Source: Chitinophagales bacterium | GTDB lineage: Bacteria; Bacteroidota; Bacteroidia; Chitinophagales; Chitinophagaceae | NCBI GenBank assembly: GCA_026931325.1 | Contig: JAIXLO010000160.1 | Location: forward strand, 62,001-126,000 | Reading direction: 5' to 3' | DNA: 64,000 nt | Shown: positions 58,955 through 64,000 of the stretch, piece after piece | Layout: the number at the start of each line of letters is the position of its first letter | How positions within the stretch are numbered: the first letter of the stretch is position 1 | Made by a program: the position numbers and the translations under genes | The notes under the pieces: model-generated | Databases searched by the model: none | What the model was told of the DNA's origin: nothing | The model's input: only the letters and a program-made list of their open reading frames with translations

Positions 58955-59275
58955 ATGAGTTACACCCCCAACTATATTTTATTAAATATAAAACCAGAAG
59001 AAAAAGAATTTTCAAGTCCAAAAGATAATACAGATAATAATTCTGTAGAATCATTTGATGATGTGCAAGGCTTTCAATTTGAAAATTCAAATTTACTATT
59101 TAATATAAAAGATGATAATTATATTATTATAGACAATGATTTTGCATGTTTATTTATGGGCACTAAGGAAGAGTTATCTAAATTTGTTGATGAAAATTTA
59201 ACTAATTTAATATCAAAAGATATCATTATAATGAAAAAAGTACCATTTAAATATTCTATGATAGTTGGGGATTAA
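58955..59275 (+). CDS. Hypothetical protein
   Basis: A 106-residue acidic protein with a disordered N-terminal third and a beta C-terminus (FACLFMGTKEELSKFVDENL). AAGGA upstream. No family recognised. Its stop shares a base with the next start. Confidence 0.45.
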   Translation: MSYTPNYILLNIKPEEKEFSSPKDNTDNNSVESFDDVQGFQFENSNLLFNIKDDNYIIIDNDFACLFMGTKEELSKFVDENLTNLISKDIIIMKKVPFKYSMIVGD

Positions 59276-59922
59276 TGGAAAACAAAATAATTGAAGAATT
59301 AAAAGAAAAGATAGACAATCTTAATAATCAAATTTCTTCTCAAAATTTAATTTTAAAGGCTCAAGCAAATAGATTAAATGAAATATCTATACAATTACAA
59401 GCTTTATTGTTCGATAAGAAACCTGAACCTAAACTAGAAGAAAAAAAACCAAAAATAAAAATAGAACCTGCGGTACAAGTGCCAATTTCCAGCAATGTAA
59501 CAGTAATTGAGGAAAATAATCAATTACCAAACCAAGTTCCATTATTGCCAGCCAGGCATAACAGAAAAGAATCATATGCAGAAGAAAATGATTTTGAAGA
59601 ATTTTTATCTGGTGAAAAAAAAGAAGAGCAGCAGGTTACTAATGTAAAAAATATAAATATTTCACAAAGAGTTGTTGATGCTAATCAAAAATCAATATAT
59701 CTAGCTGCAGTAGAAATAAGAAATCCTGGAAGTAAGGAAAATATCGTTAGAGTATTAACTACACCAAATGGTAAATGGAAAGCTTCCTTGCCTCCAGGAA
59801 AATATGAAATATTTATAAAGAAACAAACATCTTTAAATAGACCGAGACTTGAACATAATTTTGAAATAAATTTAACGAATGATAAAAATGATGTTGAACT
59901 AGAAACAATTAAATTAATATGA
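59275..59922 (+). CDS. Coiled-coil protein with C-terminal beta-sandwich domain
   Basis: A 215-residue protein. N-terminal coiled coil (~1-45), a charged linker, then a transthyretin/CNA-B-like domain (VRVLTTPNGKWKASLPPGKYEIFI), of the carboxypeptidase-regulatory type. Such trimeric coiled-coil plus sandwich proteins are common in phage fibres or baseplates, but no neighbours confirm this. Confidence 0.5.
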   Translation: MENKIIEELKEKIDNLNNQISSQNLILKAQANRLNEISIQLQALLFDKKPEPKLEEKKPKIKIEPAVQVPISSNVTVIEENNQLPNQVPLLPARHNRKESYAEENDFEEFLSGEKKEEQQVTNVKNINISQRVVDANQKSIYLAAVEIRNPGSKENIVRVLTTPNGKWKASLPPGKYEIFIKKQTSLNRPRLEHNFEINLTNDKNDVELETIKLI

Positions 59923-60446
59923 AACGTACATTACTATTAAATAATGATTATGATCCATTAACTTTTTTAGCTGAGCGAAGAGTATTTAGATTTTTAGCTA
60001 AAGATAAGGTTGAAATAATTTCCGTATGGGATGATCATTTTTATATGAATGGTGTAGAATGTAAATTTCCTGCAACGCTAAGGCTAAAAACTTATATTAG
60101 AAAAAATTACAGATCTGTAATTTTTAGTAAAAATGAAGTAATTAAACGCGATAAAGGTATTTGTCAATTTTGCGGCAAACATTTATCACCAAATAAAATT
60201 ACAATAGATCATATCATACCAAAATCTAGAGGCGGTGAGAACAGTTTTTATAATTGTGTAGTTGCATGTTTTGAGTGCAATAATAAAAAAAATAATTTAT
60301 TATTAGATGAGGCTGGCATGAAGTTATTAAGGAAGCCAGAATATCCTAAAAAATATATAAGAAATGTGTTTGAAGATAAAATAAAATCTTGGCATGAGGA
60401 TTGGAATTGGTATTATGATAGATATAAGATAGTAAACCAAGATTAA
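59919..60446 (+). CDS. HNH endonuclease
   Basis: A 175-residue protein. N-terminal NDYDPL domain common to phage HNH proteins, then a canonical core: CQFCGKHLSPNKITIDHIIPKSRGG (C82, C85, DH97-98) and FYNCVVACFECNNKKNN (C117, C120). It cleaves DNA non-specifically or at homing sites. ATGA overlap with the preceding gene. Confidence 0.9.
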   Translation: MKRTLLLNNDYDPLTFLAERRVFRFLAKDKVEIISVWDDHFYMNGVECKFPATLRLKTYIRKNYRSVIFSKNEVIKRDKGICQFCGKHLSPNKITIDHIIPKSRGGENSFYNCVVACFECNNKKNNLLLDEAGMKLLRKPEYPKKYIRNVFEDKIKSWHEDWNWYYDRYKIVNQD

Positions 60447-60454
60447 AGGTTACA

Positions 60455-60631
60455 ATGAAAAACTCAAATTGCTATATATGCGGAGAAGAGCTTACGGTAG
60501 AATTGGCAAAAAAATTTGCTAATATTTGTATTTGCCAAGCTTGTTTAGATTTGTCAAATCCAGAAGATGATTACAAAGAAGTTAAAAATATATTAGAAAA
60601 TCTTAATATATTGAAGAAAGGCTCCAAATGA
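60455..60631 (+). CDS. Small zinc-ribbon protein (58 aa)
   Basis: ATG 60455 with AAAGG upstream. MKNSNCYICGEELT … ICICQACLDLS: two Cys pairs (C6, C9; C27/C30) form a ribbon, then an acidic helix. 4-nt overlap with the next small gene. Confidence 0.55.
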   Translation: MKNSNCYICGEELTVELAKKFANICICQACLDLSNPEDDYKEVKNILENLNILKKGSK

Positions 60632-60819
60632 TATGTAGTAATTGTTCAAAATTATTGTTAAAATACACAGTAAAACAATGTACTTTATGCTCTAATAAAG
60701 TCTATGTTAATATAGCATCTCTTTGTGATTATTGTTCTAATACATCAAAGTCATGTAGTATTTGTAAAAAATCTTTAAGCTCCTCAATTGGTAGAGGATG
60801 TAATAGTTGTGGAAAATGA
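60628..60819 (+). CDS. Cysteine-rich zinc protein (63 aa)
   Basis: A 63-residue protein with five CxxC pairs (CSNC, CTLC, CDYC, CSIC, CNSC) evenly spaced, enough for two zinc ribbons plus one pair. ATGA overlaps at both ends. Likely protein- or RNA-binding; unknown function. Confidence 0.6.
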   Translation: MICSNCSKLLLKYTVKQCTLCSNKVYVNIASLCDYCSNTSKSCSICKKSLSSSIGRGCNSCGK

Positions 60820-61331
60820 TTATAAAAAATAATCCAGAAGCAATTTTATTAAATTGTGAAGAAGTAAGAGAATCTGAAGTTGGAGAATTAATTTCATTGC
60901 TTGAAAGGGAGTTATTGTTATCCGAATTAAATGGTGAACCAGGAATAGGATTGGCTGCTCCCCAGCTAGGAATTGCAAAAAAAATAGCAATAGTAAGAAT
61001 AGATAATACTAAAATAAATTTAGTTAATTGTTCAATAGATAAATATTATGATCCATTTATATTTAAAGATGAGGGATGTTTATCTTTTCCTGGCAGAGTA
61101 GAAAATACTAAAAGATTTCAAGAAATAGTTATTAAAAATAATCTTGTATATCCTAAAAATTTTATTGCTACTGGATTAGTAGCAGTATGTTGCCAGCATG
61201 AAATTGAGCATTTTAATAATAAATTATTTTTTGATAATAAAGTAAAAGAAAATATAAAAATAAAGCAAAAGCCAAATGATCTATGTAATTGTGGATCAAA
61301 TAAAAAATATAAAAAGTGTTGTGGTAAATGA
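60816..61331 (+). CDS. def: Peptide deformylase with SEC-C zinc tail
   Basis: A 171-residue protein from ATG 60816. PDF motifs: GIGLAAPQ (43-50), EGCLS (86-90, metal Cys) and QHEIEH (127-132, HExxH). It removes the N-formyl group from new proteins. The C-terminus adds a SEC-C zinc motif (LCNCGSNKKYKKCC, 157-169), which is unusual on PDF. SEC-C binds ribosomes or partners (as in SecA). A host-like enzyme on the phage may speed maturation of phage proteins. Confidence 0.85.
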   Translation: MIIKNNPEAILLNCEEVRESEVGELISLLERELLLSELNGEPGIGLAAPQLGIAKKIAIVRIDNTKINLVNCSIDKYYDPFIFKDEGCLSFPGRVENTKRFQEIVIKNNLVYPKNFIATGLVAVCCQHEIEHFNNKLFFDNKVKENIKIKQKPNDLCNCGSNKKYKKCCGK

Positions 61332-61660
61332 ATTATGTTTTAGATTTAAAAGATATTGATTATACAAAAAACATTTGTTTATATTTTTATGCCAATTGGC
61401 TACCATACAATAAAAATATAAATAAAATAATTACTTCTTTTGAATTAAAAAATAAAAATATTATTTTCTATGCTATAGATGTTGATACATTTAAAACAAT
61501 AACTAAATCGCTAGAAATAAAATCGGTTCCAACATTTGTATTTTTTTCCAAAAATAAAGAAATTGATAGATTTGTTGGGAACACTTTATCGAAAGGATTT
61601 AATAGTTTTTGTATTAATTTTTTAAAAAAAGTTGAAGAGGAAAAAAATGGAAAAAAGTGA
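61328..61660 (+). CDS. Thioredoxin-fold protein without active cysteines
   Basis: A 110-residue protein. The fold is clear: ICLYFYANWLPYNKNI at the active-site position, IDVDTFKTITKSLEIKSVPTFVFF with the cis-Pro. The WCGPC motif is replaced by W24-L-P-Y-N28, so no disulfide exchange is possible. Probably a binding or clamp role, as in T7 polymerase with host thioredoxin (analogy only). Overlaps the PDF and next genes. Confidence 0.65.
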   Translation: MNYVLDLKDIDYTKNICLYFYANWLPYNKNINKIITSFELKNKNIIFYAIDVDTFKTITKSLEIKSVPTFVFFSKNKEIDRFVGNTLSKGFNSFCINFLKKVEEEKNGKK

Positions 61661-61907
61661 AGATACCGTTAAATTAGATCTTTGGGAAATGATAAAAAAT
61701 AGAAGCTTAGAAATTTACGGCTTACCAAATCAAACAGTAGAAAAACATTGTGCCGTAGATCTAAAAATGTCAAAAATAGATAGGAAGAAATTATATTTAC
61801 AATTAAAGCACGCCTCGGTGTTACCAGCATTAGAAGAGGCATGTAAAGATTTTGAATTTGAAATAACTAAGTTAGGTGTTGTCGCAACGAGAAAAAATGG
61901 CGTTTAA
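61647..61907 (+). CDS. Hypothetical protein
   Basis: An 86-residue protein from ATG 61647 with GAGG upstream. Helical, balanced charge; a basic stretch (KIDRKKLYLQLKHAS) precedes an acidic helix. Unrecognised. Overlaps neighbours by about 10-14 nt. Confidence 0.5.
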   Translation: MEKSEDTVKLDLWEMIKNRSLEIYGLPNQTVEKHCAVDLKMSKIDRKKLYLQLKHASVLPALEEACKDFEFEITKLGVVATRKNGV

Positions 61908-62316
61908 AGAAGAGTATGATGAAATAGATGATGGCAAAAAGAAAGGTACTTTTGCCACCCCATCAAACATAAAAAGTAAACCCAAATTAAAAAGTTTTGA
62001 AGACAAAGTAAAAGACGCGGAAGAGACAAAAAATCTTTATAAAAAAGAAGCTAGTCTTTTATCATTAAAATATAAAAAAATGTTGGAAGATAAAACTTTG
62101 GTTCAAAATAAAAACCAACTTAATTTGGAAATAGAGTCCGACGTACTAAGACAATTAGTTGACTTAGGCACAAGAATAAATAATGATCAAAATGAGCAAG
62201 AAGGCATGGGATCTATGACATTAATAATTTTATTGCTAAAGTGCAATTTATTATTAAGAGATAAAATAAATGATTTAGAGTATAAATTATCATTAATTCA
62301 AAAAAATGGAAAATAA
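61897..62316 (+). CDS. Hypothetical coiled-coil protein
   Basis: A 139-residue protein from ATG 61897. Charged N-terminus, a coiled-coil centre and a hydrophobic stretch (SMTLIILLLKCNLLL) followed by another short coil. May be an oligomeric or membrane-associated protein. Overlaps the primase-like gene by 11 nt. Confidence 0.45.
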   Translation: MAFKEEYDEIDDGKKKGTFATPSNIKSKPKLKSFEDKVKDAEETKNLYKKEASLLSLKYKKMLEDKTLVQNKNQLNLEIESDVLRQLVDLGTRINNDQNEQEGMGSMTLIILLLKCNLLLRDKINDLEYKLSLIQKNGK

Positions 62317-62845
62317 TGAAAATTGGGATGACGACTTTAATCATAAAGTAGAAATTGCCAAAAGATATCCGCTATTAGAATTATTTAAAAAGTATAATTT
62401 AAATATTAATAAATTTAACAATAAAATTACATGCCCTTTTCCCTTCCATAAAAACGGAAGGGAAAAGACAAGTTCATTCTTTTATTATGATAGCACTAAT
62501 ACATATTGGTGTTTTGGATGCAAGTCAGGATCTACTCCAATAGATTTTGTAAAAAATATTGAAAGTATTCCATTTAACATAGCATTAAATAAGCTCATAA
62601 ATTTGTCTGGCAATTATAAAGCTAAACCTATTATAGTTAGTAATGATAATTATAAATTGTACACAGAAAAAAGTATAGAGTTTGCCAACTATATTAGGAA
62701 ATTATTAAAAAATGATGATACTAAGATTTTAGGAGAAGAAGTTCAGCTTACATTTGATACGTTAAACAAGAAATATGAAATGGATGAAAATAAAATAATT
62801 TTTTTAATTGAAAAGTTAATGGAAAAATGTCAAAAAAAATCTTAA
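62306..62845 (+). CDS. CHC2 zinc-finger primase domain protein
   Basis: A 179-residue protein. CPFPFH (C43-H48) and CFGCKSG (C69, C72) form the CHC2 finger of DnaG-type primases, with FFYYDSTNTYW between. No TOPRIM catalytic domain follows, so it is not a complete primase. The catalytic part may be a separate gene outside the window. Overlaps SbcD by 19 nt. Confidence 0.8.
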   Translation: MENNENWDDDFNHKVEIAKRYPLLELFKKYNLNINKFNNKITCPFPFHKNGREKTSSFFYYDSTNTYWCFGCKSGSTPIDFVKNIESIPFNIALNKLINLSGNYKAKPIIVSNDNYKLYTEKSIEFANYIRKLLKNDDTKILGEEVQLTFDTLNKKYEMDENKIIFLIEKLMEKCQKKS

Positions 62846-63987
62846 TATTGGGCGATGTCCATTTAGGTAAGTCAACAAATCTTGGAAAAAACAGTTTAAC
62901 TACAATATATAATTCTAAATTATTTGATCAAATTAAAATATTAGATTTTGTATTAGATGAAGCAATTCATAATATGATTGAAAATATTTTCATAACTGGA
63001 GATATTTTTGAAGATCCTAAACCAGATCACGAAATAATTAACGAATTTGCAAAATTTTTAAAATCGTGCGAAGTTAACTCAATTAATGTACATATAATTC
63101 TTGGCAATCATGATTATCTAAGAATAGATAATAATATTTATTCTCCGCTAGACATATTTAGATCATTAGAACTATCAAATGTGCATATATATTACTCAAA
63201 TACATCTATTTTTTTTGACGATGTGTCTGTTACACTGTTGCCATTTGTTGATAGAAAATATTTAAAATGTGATACCATAGAGGAAGCTAAAGATAGAGTA
63301 AAATTATTAATAGATTCAGAAATAGAATTAATTCCAAAATTTTACACTAAATTGTGCATAGGTCATTTAGCTCTAGAGAACTCAATATTTATTGGGGATG
63401 AAATCTCAGATATAACAAATGAAATTATTGTTCCTTTAACTTATTTTAATAATTTTGATTATGTTTGGATGGGACACGTACACAAGTATCAAGAATTAAA
63501 TAATACTCCATTTATTGGGCACATAGGCAGCATGGATGTTTCTGATTTTGGAGAGGTTGATGAATCAAAATATATTATTATTTTTGATATTGATGAAAAA
63601 ATATATGAAAAGAAAAAAATCCCTACAACTAAATTGAAAAAAATAGTGATAGATGTTCCTGAAGATCAAGATTATTCTGAGTATGTAAAATCAGCTCTAA
63701 GTAATTTTGATTTAAAAGATTTAACTGTAAAAGTTGAAATAAACTATGGTAGTGAAAATTCTTTAGGTAAGAATAAAATAAGTAAATTTTTGGAAAATTC
63801 TGGAGCCAATTCTATTAAAATAGTAGAAAAAAGAAAACCAAAATTAAAAGATACTACAAAATCTAAAAACTTTTCATTTGATGAATCAATTGAAAGCAAT
63901 TTAAAAAAATATGCAGAGAGTTTACCAATTGAAATTAAAGATAAGTTTTTACAAAAAGGTTTAGAGATTTTAAGTGAGATTAAATGA
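62827..63987 (+). CDS. sbcD: SbcD/Mre11-like exonuclease subunit (T4 gp47-like)
   Basis: A 386-residue protein. LGDVHLGK, FITGDIFEDP, ILGNHDYLR, IGHLAL and MGHVHKYQ are the five nuclease motifs. The C-terminus is helical as in the SbcC-binding part. With SbcC it processes DNA ends. It overlaps the next start by 4 nt. Confidence 0.9.
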   Translation: MSKKILILGDVHLGKSTNLGKNSLTTIYNSKLFDQIKILDFVLDEAIHNMIENIFITGDIFEDPKPDHEIINEFAKFLKSCEVNSINVHIILGNHDYLRIDNNIYSPLDIFRSLELSNVHIYYSNTSIFFDDVSVTLLPFVDRKYLKCDTIEEAKDRVKLLIDSEIELIPKFYTKLCIGHLALENSIFIGDEISDITNEIIVPLTYFNNFDYVWMGHVHKYQELNNTPFIGHIGSMDVSDFGEVDESKYIIIFDIDEKIYEKKKIPTTKLKKIVIDVPEDQDYSEYVKSALSNFDLKDLTVKVEINYGSENSLGKNKISKFLENSGANSIKIVEKRKPKLKDTTKSKNFSFDESIESNLKKYAESLPIEIKDKFLQKGLEILSEIK

Positions 63988-64000
63988 TTCCTATTTATTT
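63984..64000 (+). CDS. Probable SbcC/gp46 (start only)
   Basis: ATG 63984 overlaps the SbcD TGA. The first codons give MIPIY, as many SbcC proteins begin (MIPxxL). The rest lies past the window. The sbcD-sbcC order supports the call. Confidence 0.4.

Noticed and set aside
1-64000. Stop-codon reassignment, common in some huge phages
   Set aside because: TAG, TGA and TAA all end well-formed genes that are followed at once by proper starts; no in-frame stops inside conserved domains except the three single-base breaks.

Overview
The window is a stretch of a very AT-rich, densely packed genome that reads as a large (jumbo-class) tailed-phage genome. This is inferred from gene content and architecture. 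Almost every gene is on the + strand. Start and stop codons commonly overlap as ATGA or TAATG, and many small orphan genes are mixed with phage-typical enzymes: 5'-3' exonuclease, SbcD-like nuclease, CHC2 primase domain, rIIA-like ATPase, HNH endonucleases, Dam methylase and wall hydrolases. Captured host-type genes common in very large phages are also present: ribosomal protein bS21, peptide deformylase, ClpP, DksA/TraR, topoisomerase I, adenylosuccinate synthetase and a small heat-shock protein. TAA, TAG and TGA all act as stops, so I see no recoding. No capsid, portal, terminase, tail or DNA polymerase gene was recognised here. At least four lipobox signal peptides imply a bacterial host with lipoprotein processing. 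The cysteine-rich formylglycine-enzyme-like lipoprotein is reminiscent of deltaproteobacterial or myxobacterial proteins, but host assignment is only a guess.

Layout. 1-13 kb: end of an AAA+ ATPase, a ParB-like protein, two lipoproteins, three zinc-ribbon proteins, an ADP-ribosylglycohydrolase, a 2H phosphoesterase plus PPP-type phosphatase, a tandem family of small orphans, a spore-photoproduct-lyase-like radical SAM enzyme, a deaminase, an AlkB remnant and a SpoU methyltransferase. 13.06-13.27 kb: a candidate structured RNA ending in a strong terminator. 13-24 kb: a small kinase-fold protein, 5'-3' exonuclease, a minus-strand pair with a large coiled-coil protein, Dam methylase, a CHAP-like hydrolase, a second AAA+ ATPase, a tiny lipoprotein, a tRNA-like element without an anticodon arm, and an HNH endonuclease with its own promoter. 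24-34 kb: a Cas2-fold-like protein under a promoter with an inverted repeat, a cupin, RNase HII, orphans sharing a PGDIY domain, a UvrD-type helicase interrupted by a mini-intein, a nuclease-like protein and a metallophosphoesterase. 34.6-39.7 kb: MoxR AAA+ ATPase, metallopeptidase/VWA protein and rIIA-like GHKL ATPase. 39.9-43.9 kb: adenylosuccinate synthetase, helical orphans, Hsp20 and a frame-disrupted macrodomain. 43.9-48.8 kb: a sugar/glycan cluster. 48.8-54.5 kb: a degenerate Thg1, a lysozyme-like hydrolase, a Dps-like protein, DksA/TraR and a dead/active ClpP pair. 54.5-64 kb: a large coiled-coil protein, DUF192, topoisomerase IA, bS21, HNH, zinc-ribbon proteins, deformylase with a SEC-C tail, a cysteine-less thioredoxin fold, CHC2 primase domain, SbcD and the first codons of a probable SbcC.

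How it fits together. The genes group into replication and repair (exonuclease, RNase HII, helicase, primase zinc finger, SbcCD, topoisomerase, radical SAM repair), control of host transcription, translation and protein quality (DksA, bS21, deformylase, ClpP pair, MoxR-VWA, Hsp20), ADP-ribose reversal (DraG-type enzyme and macrodomain), surface-sugar modification (43.9-48.8 kb) and lysis (two peptidoglycan hydrolases). The least explained signals are the structured RNA, the repeated RNA hairpin, the tRNA-like element, the dispersed zinc-ribbon family and the MoxR-VWA-rIIA trio. Several genes are broken by single-base frame changes (42.3, 43.6 and 49.26 kb), which are either decay or sequencing errors.
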